Shown in pieces: positions 6,220-12,385 of a DNA stretch of 14,246 bases. Location: contig CAAGND010000029.1 of assembly GCA_900771185.1 (NCBI GenBank), positions 1 to 14,246 on the forward strand, read 5' to 3'. The stretch is from Clostridia bacterium. Its GTDB lineage: Bacteria; Bacillota; Clostridia; Oscillospirales; Acutalibacteraceae. Position 1 is the first letter of the stretch, and each line of letters opens with the position of its first letter. The notes beneath the pieces are model-generated. The model was given only the letters and a program-made list of their open reading frames with translations. It searched no databases and was not told the DNA's origin. Made by a program: the position numbers and the translations under genes.

Positions 6220-6275
6220 CCGTTTTTGAGTTATTGCAAAATCGGCATACAATCGTAAACAAGGAAAATATATGA
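6216..6275 (+). CDS. 19-codon coupled mini-ORF between the methyltransferase and csf1
   Basis: The ATG at 6216 overlaps the methyltransferase stop (AATGA), and its own TGA overlaps the csf1 ATG (ATATGA), so one ribosome could pass through all three genes. The peptide is MTVFELLQNRHTIVNKENI. Its end includes AAGGA, the ribosome binding site of csf1. It may be a coupling device or the remnant of a longer gene. It has no clear ribosome binding site other than GGAG at 6204-6207. Protein function is unknown. Confidence 0.4.
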   Translation: MTVFELLQNRHTIVNKENI

Positions 6276-6973
6276 GAGCATCTAGTTTTTTTGGGAAAAG
6301 CGAGCCTGGCGATGACGAATGCGCGTTTTGCGCGGCGAAAATCAAAGGTGAGCTTCAAAAGAAAGATTACATAAAAGATACTTTCGCTGACTATGATGAA
6401 CTACTGCGTCCGAATAGCGAATATATTTGCGCGGGTTGCGCCGCGTCGCTTGGTGATTGCGCGCAACCTGTGCGAATGATTGACGGAACACTGAAAACAG
6501 ACAAGCCCGGTGCAGGGAAGGCGCTTGCAAATCGTATGTTTTCGTGGGTGTGCCATGGAGATACCGTTTTGGCCGCCACAAAAGCGCATATCAGACAGTT
6601 GCGAGAATTTATTCTTGACGCGCCAGTTGGTGAACAATGCGCAATCGTTTTGAGTGACAGTGGGCAAAAACATCACATATTCAAAACGCCTGTATTCGTT
6701 GCAGACGCCATTCAAGTCACAGTGCGACTTGAAGATGAGAATATCCGCGCGGACGTTGGAAGTCTCGCAAGATGGTTAGATGTTTTGGACTCGATGACAG
6801 CATCGATAGGAAAGCCCGCATTACTTGACATTCCCACTCCAATTCAGATAGGCAATTTGTTGGATGCAGGTCTTGACGAAAACGTTATAATGCGTTGGTT
6901 TTCAAATATTCAAGGTACGCCATTTGGAAGGCTTGCAGCTTGGTTGTCGCGCCCAAAAGATGGTTGGAAATAA
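6272..6973 (+). CDS. csf1: Csf1, type IV CRISPR large subunit (Cas8-like)
   Basis: The 233-aa protein has the Csf1-typical N-terminal zinc finger: C17xxC20 and C53xxC56, separated by KKDYIKDTFADYDELL, a spacing and context characteristic of the family. Csf1 is the large-subunit equivalent at the foot of the type IV ribonucleoprotein, where in other types Cas8 or Cas10 would sit. No nuclease motif is visible, as expected. AAGGA (6261-6265) is six bases before the ATG. It is followed by a hairpin with a T-run and then cas11. The set csf1-cas11-csf2-csf3-cysH without csf4 or csf5 defines subtype IV-B, so this call is supported both by the protein itself and by its neighbours. Confidence 0.9.
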   Translation: MRASSFFGKSEPGDDECAFCAAKIKGELQKKDYIKDTFADYDELLRPNSEYICAGCAASLGDCAQPVRMIDGTLKTDKPGAGKALANRMFSWVCHGDTVLAATKAHIRQLREFILDAPVGEQCAIVLSDSGQKHHIFKTPVFVADAIQVTVRLEDENIRADVGSLARWLDVLDSMTASIGKPALLDIPTPIQIGNLLDAGLDENVIMRWFSNIQGTPFGRLAAWLSRPKDGWK

Positions 6974-6974
6974 T

Positions 6975-6994
6975 CCGCATTTCGCGGCTTTTTT
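6975..6994 (+). terminator. weak intra-operon terminator/attenuator after csf1
   Basis: CCGC (6975-6978) pairs with GCGG (6984-6987) around a five-base loop, followed by C and six T residues (6989-6994). The 4-bp stem is short, so partial read-through is expected. It sits in the only sizeable gap within the cas gene run, just before the cas11 ribosome binding site. Confidence 0.4.
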
Positions 6995-7010
6995 GAAACA
7001 TGGAGGATCT

Positions 7011-7442
7011 ATGATTACGATGGTCTCATTCGATGAGTTCCGCAGAAAACTCGCATTTGGAGAGGGGTCGGAAGAAGACAAGGCGGATGCAAAAAAGTCC
7101 GCCGAACAATGGTGCACTGAGCTTTGTGGAATTGCGCCGCTGTTTTATGGGAATGAACTTGATAGAACAAAACTGTGGACGCGAATAGACACAGGCATTC
7201 TCACCGCATCGTCAAAGGCGCGTAATGCAGAGGAATTCATTGCAGAGCTTTTGTCTCATATTATGGCAAATGCCGCGTCTGTATCACAAAACGAATATGC
7301 CGCCAAATTGATAGAAGATGCGGCCAACATCGACATGTCTGCGCTTAAGTCCGTGGTGTCTCAAAAACATCTGATAATCATTGTTCGTGCGCGTGGTATC
7401 CATGAAGAGCGCAAATTATTGACTGCAAATAAGGAGTTTTGA
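7011..7442 (+). CDS. cas11: Cas11-like small subunit of type IV-B complex
   Basis: The 143-aa protein is predicted almost entirely helical, with no signal peptide or membrane segment. The start at 7011 follows GGAGG (7002-7006) by four bases; the next in-frame ATG at 7020 would be too far. Small alpha-helical Cas11 proteins of about this length lie between csf1 and csf2 in known type IV-B loci, where they line the belly of the helical filament. The sequence is too divergent to identify by motif alone, so the name rests on size, helical character and gene order. It ends one base before the csf2 ATG region, and its tail carries the csf2 ribosome binding site AAGGAG. Confidence 0.75.
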   Translation: MITMVSFDEFRRKLAFGEGSEEDKADAKKSAEQWCTELCGIAPLFYGNELDRTKLWTRIDTGILTASSKARNAEEFIAELLSHIMANAASVSQNEYAAKLIEDAANIDMSALKSVVSQKHLIIIVRARGIHEERKLLTANKEF

Positions 7443-7443
7443 T

Positions 7444-8301
7444 ATGCCTGATATTCATTTGTTGTTTACAGCATTAGAGCCCATTACTCACATGATGGGA
7501 ACGCGCGGAAATGTAGCTATTCTCAATCGCGAAACTGTAATCAGAGGTGAAGTTCCGCCTGTTGATGTTCCTGTTTTGTCCGGAAATGCACTTCGACATG
7601 CGCTTATGAGAAAGCCCGCCGCGTCATTGCTTGTAGAATGCCTTGGTATTAAGGGCGAAACGGGATTTCAACTTGCCGATTTGCTATATCATGGAGGCAA
7701 TCTGATTGGTTGGCGCGCCATGGGTGGTGAGGCGCTTCGAGACTTTTGCAGAGCCGTTCCGTTCATTCGTGTTTTCGGCGGCGCGTTCCCGGGAAATATA
7801 GTTCCCGGTATCCTGCATGTGGGGCGCGGATTGCTTGCGTGCGCTGAAACGCGCGATGCTATTATGCGCCTGTCTGGAATTGATATTGGCGATAACGCAC
7901 CTGCATGTGATGAGTGCATCGGCGAATATCAATACACGCGTGGATGCGAGGATGTATCAGAGGATGACCGTAGAATGATATATTCTGGCGAGTGCGTATT
8001 ACGCGGTTCAAAGTTCTATTGCCTTGTTTCGCTTGCCGATTGCGCCGGTGAGCTTGAAATCGGATGTTTGTTCTCTGCTCTTAAAGCCGCCGACAATGTA
8101 ATTGGTGGGTGTGGTCGTGCAGGACATGGGCGTCTCGACATTGAGTATTCGTGTGAATATACACAGGAATATATCGACTCGTGTATATCGAAATATACAG
8201 ATTACGTTCGAGAAAACGCGTCTGAAGCTATTGATTTACTCAATAGCTTGTTCACCGAACCGAAAAAGACCGAAAAACCTTCTAAAAAGTCGAAAAAATG
8301 A
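7444..8301 (+). CDS. csf2: Csf2, type IV Cas7 backbone subunit
   Basis: The 285-aa protein carries Csf2-typical signatures: an N-terminal TALEPITHMMGTRGN (residues 9-23), PVLSGNALRHALMR (43-56) in the RNA-recognition fold, LLYHGGNL (80-87), and a glycine-rich GGCGRAGHG (221-229). A Cys-containing insertion (C155xxC158, C168) may be a thumb or metal site. Csf2 monomers polymerise along RNA to form the backbone of type IV complexes. The C-terminus is lysine-rich (residues 273-285), which could add RNA binding. AAGGAG (7431-7436) is seven bases before the ATG. The stop overlaps the csf3 start as ATGA. Assignment is confident. Confidence 0.92.
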   Translation: MPDIHLLFTALEPITHMMGTRGNVAILNRETVIRGEVPPVDVPVLSGNALRHALMRKPAASLLVECLGIKGETGFQLADLLYHGGNLIGWRAMGGEALRDFCRAVPFIRVFGGAFPGNIVPGILHVGRGLLACAETRDAIMRLSGIDIGDNAPACDECIGEYQYTRGCEDVSEDDRRMIYSGECVLRGSKFYCLVSLADCAGELEIGCLFSALKAADNVIGGCGRAGHGRLDIEYSCEYTQEYIDSCISKYTDYVRENASEAIDLLNSLFTEPKKTEKPSKKSKK

Positions 8302-8984
8302 AGCACAAAACTGATTATAAAATAACGTGCAGACTCGCGTCACCGCTTGCGTTTTGGCCGCCCATGCTAGATTCCGTTTTGGCGAATATGGCGCGGCGTC
8401 TTGGGCGCGGCGGCGCGCCCGTTCAAATCAGTAGAAACGACCGCATCCCTTGGGAATTTCTGCATGGCGTGCCGTTGGATACTTTTGATGCGGGTCCAGA
8501 GCGCGTTTATTGTTGTTCGTCGCCTATATGGCGCGCTGATTCTGCATGGACAGATCATTTGTCCACGCGTTTTGACCTGAATGAGGTCATGGACGTGCTC
8601 GCACCTGGTCAAGCAAACAAGGCGCTTACAGTTTGCGGCCCATACAAACCTCGCTACATACCTGTGCAGTGCTACGCTGTTGACCGCGTCGTTTGGTATG
8701 TTCGCGGTTATCGTCATGACTTCATGCGGATGCTTAAGGAAGTCCGCGCCATTGGTGCGGTTCGACGTGAGGGATACGGCATCGTTGCAGGATGGGAATG
8801 CGAGGAATCCGAACCGCTTTGGCATGTTGCGCCGAATCCGGACGGAGGACTTCCAGTGCTTATGCGTCCAGTTCCGCGCGTCGGAAAAGAATGCCCGTAT
8901 GCAGGCGCGGTTTCTGACTTTTTCGGATGCAAGCCGCCTTACTGGCATCCTCAAAGGCACATGGATATATGGAGACCTGCATGA
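8298..8984 (+). CDS. csf3: Csf3, type IV Cas5 subunit
   Basis: The 228-aa protein has the Csf3/Cas5 layout: an N-terminal beta strand with ASPLAFWPPMLDSVLA (residues 14-29), GPYKPRYIPVQ (114-124), VVWYVRGYRHDF (131-142), then AIGAVRREGYGIVAGW (151-166), which is the glycine-rich RAMP loop, and the family-typical end GCKPPYWHP (210-218). In type IV complexes this subunit caps the 5' end of the guide-like RNA. It starts by ATGA overlap within the csf2 stop and ends by ATGA overlap with the cysH-like gene, so expression is translationally coupled on both sides. Csf3 is distinct enough to be called from motifs. Confidence 0.88.
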   Translation: MKHKTDYKITCRLASPLAFWPPMLDSVLANMARRLGRGGAPVQISRNDRIPWEFLHGVPLDTFDAGPERVYCCSSPIWRADSAWTDHLSTRFDLNEVMDVLAPGQANKALTVCGPYKPRYIPVQCYAVDRVVWYVRGYRHDFMRMLKEVRAIGAVRREGYGIVAGWECEESEPLWHVAPNPDGGLPVLMRPVPRVGKECPYAGAVSDFFGCKPPYWHPQRHMDIWRPA

Positions 8985-9760
8985 TTGTTCATTCTGATCG
9001 ATGGAGGCCGGGTGACTTTGAGCATTGGGAGGCTATGCTTGAAGTAGACCGTGCGAACGCAAAGACAGATGGATATAAGAGACGCATAAGCGCTGCGCGC
9101 GCGCTGATCAAGGATTTCTGCGCGCGTCATGCGCCAGATGAATATTATATCGGTTTTTCGTATGGGAAAGATTCTCTGACTGTTTCGCACATGTTTCGAG
9201 AAATAGAACCGCATACGCAGATTGTGAGTGTACAGAACGTAGATTGGAGAAACCCTGACATTCCCGCCGTTCATGAGGCTCTATCGGATATAGGTTTTCT
9301 CACCCATGATTTTGAGTGCATTCTGTACGATTATGCACATGCGGATGAGAGTTTCTTTGATTCAAAAGGCCGCCCTGTCAAGTGGCGTCGAGAGCTTGAA
9401 AGACTCAATCGAGAAAAGGGAATCCACATCACAGGTATACGCAGTGAGGAATCTCGAAAACGCAAAAAACGATGTCAGGCGTTCGGCGCTGAGACTAAAA
9501 ATAGTTTTGCGCCGCTAGCGAACCTTAGGGCTGTTGACGTGTTTTCATACCTGTATGAGCATGACTTGCCAATTCATCCGGCATACGCGATGACGGACGG
9601 TGGCAAGTGGGATAAATATAGAATCCGCGTTTCAGGCATAGGACACGATGAAGGCGACGGCATGGGGCGCCGTGAATGGGAACGCATGTATTATGGCGAT
9701 TTCCTTCGCCGCTCAAATGCCAAACGTTTTGAAAACGGCGTTGAGTTGTTCAAATGTTGA
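8981..9760 (+). CDS. cysH: CysH-like PP-loop protein of the type IV-B locus
   Basis: The 259-aa protein is related to phosphoadenosine-phosphosulfate reductases. The PP-loop SYGKDS (residues 60-65) binds ATP phosphates, and GIRSEESRKR (152-161) and PIHPAYAM (197-204) follow the CysH pattern. The C-terminal ECGxH motif carrying the catalytic cysteine of true reductases is missing; the only terminal cysteine is the last residue (FKC). Reduction of PAPS is therefore unlikely, and an adenylation or thiolation-type step is as plausible. A cysH-like gene is the known hallmark partner of type IV-B. The ATG overlaps the csf3 stop (ATGA) and GGAG is six bases upstream; a longer in-frame start at 8927 would overlap csf3 deeply and is rejected. 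Confidence 0.88.
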   Translation: MIVHSDRWRPGDFEHWEAMLEVDRANAKTDGYKRRISAARALIKDFCARHAPDEYYIGFSYGKDSLTVSHMFREIEPHTQIVSVQNVDWRNPDIPAVHEALSDIGFLTHDFECILYDYAHADESFFDSKGRPVKWRRELERLNREKGIHITGIRSEESRKRKKRCQAFGAETKNSFAPLANLRAVDVFSYLYEHDLPIHPAYAMTDGGKWDKYRIRVSGIGHDEGDGMGRREWERMYYGDFLRRSNAKRFENGVELFKC

Positions 9761-9810
9761 ATGTCTATTGAAAGAAATCGCGTTTTGTGCTTTGATGCTC
9801 GCCAACAGTA

Positions 9811-9854
9811 CCCCGCAAGCCTCTTTAGAATGCTCAACCAGCGGGGTCGTTTTT
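9811..9854 (+). terminator. terminator of the dcm-csf-cysH operon
   Basis: CCCCGC (9811-9816) pairs with GCGGGG (9841-9846); after TCG come five T residues (9850-9854). The stem is short and the loop is large (24 bases), which makes it weaker than typical, but it lies 50 bases after the last gene and just before a convergent gene. The remaining bases to 9943 show no convincing gene. Confidence 0.5.
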
Positions 9855-9943
9855 ATCGCGCGAGTTGCGCGTATAACGGCGCGCTAGCACTTAACCATTT
9901 CTCGTGGATAAAAAGCGGATGGCTATTCAAATTTTTAATTTAC

Positions 9944-10483
9944 CTACCGGAAACAGCCGCTCTCCATGATAGCCTGCGCCGTGCGGGCGAGCGCATACGC
10001 CGACGGGCGAATGGTGCGCACCGTCTCAAAGTTCATGCCTTTTCGGTATCCCGTTGCACGTTTCAGGTTTGTGCCGCCTGCGTTGTACGCCGCTACCGCC
10101 CAAAGAATATCGCCGTCGAATGCGTCAAGTTGGCGGCGAATATATTTCGCCGCCGCGCGCGTGGCCTTTTCGACGTCGAATCGTTCGTCGATGTCGGCAT
10201 CCACGCGCAAACCATAGCGCCGCGCCGTGGCGGGCATGAGTTGCCAGAGGCCAGCCGCGCCTGCGTTCGATATGTTGCGCGCATCGCCGCCTGATTCCGC
10301 CAGTGCCAACGCTATCCATTCCGAACCCAAGCCCTCTGATTCCAGAATGGCGCGTATTTGGTCAGAAATGGGCTGTATCCGCGTGCAATAGGTCGGAAGG
10401 GATTCCGGCAGGGGCCACGCACAAACGGGGCTAGAAACGCAAATAAACGCAAAAAAAAGGCATGTCGTTAAAAATCGGGTCAT
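9944..10483 (-). CDS. secreted lytic transglycosylase (SLT, goose-lysozyme-like fold)
   Basis: The 179-aa protein starts with a signal peptide (hydrophobic residues 7-16, likely cleavage after CVSSPVCA at residue 22). The SLT domain follows: catalytic E63 in ALAESGG, AAGLWQLMPATARRYG (76-91) and AYNAG (132-136). The enzyme cuts the glycan MurNAc-GlcNAc bond with formation of an anhydro-sugar. With its own Sec signal it would act in the periplasm, either as a second lysis enzyme or as a wall-opening enzyme in genome entry or conjugation. The start overlaps the stop of the upstream 16-codon mini-ORF (ATGA). It is the last gene of the leftward block. Confidence 0.92.
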   Translation of the reverse strand: MTRFLTTCLFFAFICVSSPVCAWPLPESLPTYCTRIQPISDQIRAILESEGLGSEWIALALAESGGDARNISNAGAAGLWQLMPATARRYGLRVDADIDERFDVEKATRAAAKYIRRQLDAFDGDILWAVAAYNAGGTNLKRATGYRKGMNFETVRTIRPSAYALARTAQAIMESGCFR

Positions 10484-10530
10484 TGCTGCTCGTCCAGCAC
10501 ATCACGAAACGCCTTTGCACTTTTTCTCAT
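10480..10530 (-). CDS. 16-codon mini-ORF coupled to the transglycosylase
   Basis: ATG at 10530 has an excellent ribosome binding site, AAGGAG, seven bases upstream; that site overlaps the stop codon of the preceding zinc-finger gene. The peptide is MRKSAKAFRDVLDEQQ. Its TGA shares bases with the transglycosylase ATG (ATGA). The transglycosylase has no obvious ribosome binding site of its own, so the mini-ORF probably feeds ribosomes to it. Confidence 0.55.
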   Translation of the reverse strand: MRKSAKAFRDVLDEQQ

Positions 10531-10541
10531 GCCTTGACTCC

Positions 10542-10757
10542 TTATTTTTTCGTTCTACGGTAGGTGTACGCGTCGCCGTTTTCCATCTGCATGGTTATTT
10601 CCAGTGGCGCGCGGCAAGCGTCTTTTCTCATATTGACGTATCGTTTATCTATGACTTTTTTAGGAAGTAGATGGTAGGCTTCGCAATCCATCGCGTCTTG
10701 TTCTTTTGCGTATTCCGTTTTACATATCTCGCAAACATATCGGTGTATTTCCTTCAT
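10542..10757 (-). CDS. small zinc-finger protein A
   Basis: The 71-aa protein begins MKEIHRYVCEICKTEYAKEQ. C9xxC12 followed by a helix with C27 and H31 (DCEAYH) is a probable zinc-binding unit, and the second half is a short basic beta region. The start at 10757 is chosen because AGGA lies eight bases upstream. It is clearly related in layout to the next gene at 10830-11006 (ICExC, then acidic EE/KEQ, an alanine and a His). Likely a nucleic-acid or protein-binding regulator; the target is unknown. Confidence 0.7.
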   Translation of the reverse strand: MKEIHRYVCEICKTEYAKEQDAMDCEAYHLLPKKVIDKRYVNMRKDACRAPLEITMQMENGDAYTYRRTKK

Positions 10758-10829
10758 CTCACATTTCCTACTCTGTTTTCGGGGGCATAAGCACAACTAA
10801 TGTCCTATCCGGTAGATGACGTGGGTCTT

Positions 10830-11006
10830 TTATTCGTTGTCAAACTCTACGACGATTTCGTCCGGTGCTTTACTATTCTTTGAATCGTATGATTTTGATA
10901 CGATTCTGTTGATTTTCCAATGAGTAGATTCATGCGCTATGGCTTCTTCCTCCGAAAGGAATTTTGCAAAACATAACTCGCAAATATATGTATTTACTTT
11001 CTTCAT
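10830..11006 (-). CDS. small zinc-finger protein B
   Basis: The 58-aa protein begins MKKVNTYICELCFAKFLSEE. C9xxC12 with H25 and H29 (AHESTH) resembles a single C2H2 finger. It is a likely paralogue of zinc-finger protein A with the same start pattern and similar acidic C-terminal strand. AGGAGGAG is eight bases before the ATG at 11006. The ATG shares its A with the stop of the upstream repeat protein (TGATG), so translation is coupled. Confidence 0.7.
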   Translation of the reverse strand: MKKVNTYICELCFAKFLSEEEAIAHESTHWKINRIVSKSYDSKNSKAPDEIVVEFDNE

Positions 11007-11680
11007 CACCACATCTCCTCCTCTGTTTTCGTCACGTACAATTTGGCCACGCTAATGCGCTTCGATGCTCTTTTGAGCTCCACGCCAGCCGCGTCCATGT
11101 CATGTCCGTACTTTTCGATGAGCCTCCGCGCCTCGCCGTTTGTCATTAGAAAGTTGTCCATGAGTGCATCGCCCGCATAACGCTTGCGTTTGTATATAAT
11201 CCATAAATCACTCCCACGAATCATTGAATCGTCGAGATGGTCTCCGTATTTTGCAATAGCGACATTGAGTGTTGCGTCAGATATTCCTAGATATTGAGCG
11301 AGGTATTTTTTGCACTCAAAGCGCTCACCATTGAACCATACAGGCGTTTTAATTTGGTGGCCGCCACGAATGAACATCGATTCATCAAGATGGTCTCCAT
11401 ACATAGATATTTTTGAACTCACCATCGATTCAGACACATTCAGATAATCCGCAAGGTCTCGTCTGCGTTCAAAACACTTTCCGCAGTACCATACGCACTT
11501 TTTAGCGACACCGTTGTTTGCGACATATCCGCCCGCGTCCAAATCGGCTCCATAACGGACAACTGCATCGCTTATGGATGATGTCGTTATGCCTAGATGT
11601 TCCGCAAGTTCAGTATATGAATCATACCAAACGCCGCCGTACTTTACTTTTTTCCGCTTGTCTGCATTTATATTTCCCAT
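11006..11680 (-). CDS. protein of four helix-turn-helix-like repeats
   Basis: The 224-aa protein contains four diverged units of about 45 residues at roughly 12-57, 62-108, 113-156 and 159-202. Each runs: short beta strand with an aromatic (VWY, VWF, IIY), basic turn, helix LAEHLGIT-like, second helix, then YGDHLD-like. The layout resembles nuclease-associated modular helix-turn-helix (NUMOD-type) or phage AsnC/MerR-like DNA-binding repeats, but no nuclease domain follows. A DNA-binding role, possibly regulatory, is inferred. ATG at 11680 has TGAGG six bases upstream; a GTG at 11692 that overlaps the previous stop (GTGA) is an alternative start. Confidence 0.75.
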   Translation of the reverse strand: MGNINADKRKKVKYGGVWYDSYTELAEHLGITTSSISDAVVRYGADLDAGGYVANNGVAKKCVWYCGKCFERRRDLADYLNVSESMVSSKISMYGDHLDESMFIRGGHQIKTPVWFNGERFECKKYLAQYLGISDATLNVAIAKYGDHLDDSMIRGSDLWIIYKRKRYAGDALMDNFLMTNGEARRLIEKYGHDMDAAGVELKRASKRISVAKLYVTKTEEEMW

Positions 11681-11688
11681 GGTTCGCC

Positions 11689-11796
11689 TCACATATCGTC
11701 GTCATATACGCCGTTGTCTTCAAAATTATCACAAGGTTCGTGTTTCTTTTGTCTGCATTTGTGATTGTGGTAGTAGGTCGGTTTTGTAACACTCAT
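11689..11796 (-). CDS. 35-aa hypothetical peptide after Rz1
   Basis: ATG at 11796 overlaps the Rz1 stop (ATGA) and has GGAG seven bases upstream, a good reason to consider it real. The peptide is rich in His, Cys, Lys and, at its end, Asp (MSVTKPTYYHNHKCRQKKHE then CDNFEDNGVYDDDM). There is no membrane segment. The His/Cys content hints at metal binding; function unknown. Confidence 0.55.
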   Translation of the reverse strand: MSVTKPTYYHNHKCRQKKHEPCDNFEDNGVYDDDM

Positions 11797-12035
11797 TTCT
11801 TGTCTCCTAAATAGTAGTTGCGAATGGCATCGACGCGCGCGGCGCACACGTCCAATGCCTCCATAAGGTCGCTTGTCAGGTCGACCAAATCTTTGTTCGT
11901 TGAGATTTCCCGCACAACAGGCTTTTCGCAAGCCTGCATGAGCGCGGTTGGGATGGGTGCCTCCACGCACGTGGAGGCGGTTTGTGTTGCGCATCCCGCA
12001 AGGAATGCGCATGTCGCGAAGATTACGGCGCGCAT
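11793..12035 (-). CDS. Rz1: Rz1-like outer-membrane lipoprotein spanin subunit
   Basis: The 80-aa protein has a type II signal peptide: MRAVIFATCAFLAGC, with the lipobox LAGC and lipidated C15. The mature part is about 66 residues. Its start lies within the last codons of the upstream Rz gene in another frame (13-base overlap), the classic overlapping spanin layout. With Rz it would fuse inner and outer membranes in the last step of lysis. A longer in-frame start at 12089 exists but would place a basic stretch before the signal and lacks a better ribosome site. It implies a diderm host. Confidence 0.82.
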   Translation of the reverse strand: MRAVIFATCAFLAGCATQTASTCVEAPIPTALMQACEKPVVREISTNKDLVDLTSDLMEALDVCAARVDAIRNYYLGDKK

Positions 12036-12385
12036 ACATATTCCCGCACCGCATCGATTGCGCCAGATGGAAGCTCGCACGCGCCCCATTCGGCATCGAT
12101 GCTATCGATGACGCGCGCCCGTTCATGTGCGCGCCGCGCGGCATCGTTTGCGGCTTGCGTGGCCGCCTTCATGGCCGCGTCATAGCGTTCGACCATTTCC
12201 GCGAGGCGCTTGCCTTCATCGAGTGCCGCCTGCAACGCCGCCTCTGTGTCACGCGCGTCCTGCATGGCCGACTCTGCATCGTCTTGCGCCTTGCGCGCCT
12301 TATCGACCGCGCACCGCGTGATGAGCGTTTGGGCGACGAATAACGCGCCGACCGCTATGATGACGAACACCTTTGCCCTATTCAT
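12023..12385 (-). CDS. Rz: Rz-like inner-membrane spanin subunit
   Basis: The 120-aa protein has an N-terminal membrane anchor (about residues 6-22, VFVIIAVGALFVAQTLI). A long alanine- and charge-rich helix follows (about 28-95), predicted coiled coil, then a short Cys-containing C-terminal part. This matches the i-spanin architecture, and the lipoprotein gene overlaps its 3' end. The start overlaps the kinase stop (ATGA) and GGAGG lies nine bases before it. Sequence identity among spanins is low, so the call rests on architecture and position. Confidence 0.82.
   Translation of the reverse strand: MNRAKVFVIIAVGALFVAQTLITRCAVDKARKAQDDAESAMQDARDTEAALQAALDEGKRLAEMVERYDAAMKAATQAANDAARRAHERARVIDSIDAEWGACELPSGAIDAVREYVCAP

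Noticed and set aside
8981..9760. Ordinary sulfate-assimilation gene cysH
   Set aside because: No other cys gene is near, the reductase cysteine motif is absent, and the gene is coupled to csf3 in the layout typical of type IV-B.
5584..9760. Type IV-A system with DinG helicase
   Set aside because: No helicase gene (csf4), no cas6/csf5 and no array follow csf3; the primase-helicase at 2015 has a VirE-N-like domain and is not DinG.
9761..10294. 177-codon rightward frame after the cysH-like gene
   Set aside because: It passes through the operon terminator hairpin and lies antisense to the well-supported transglycosylase gene; there is no ribosome binding site at the ATG.
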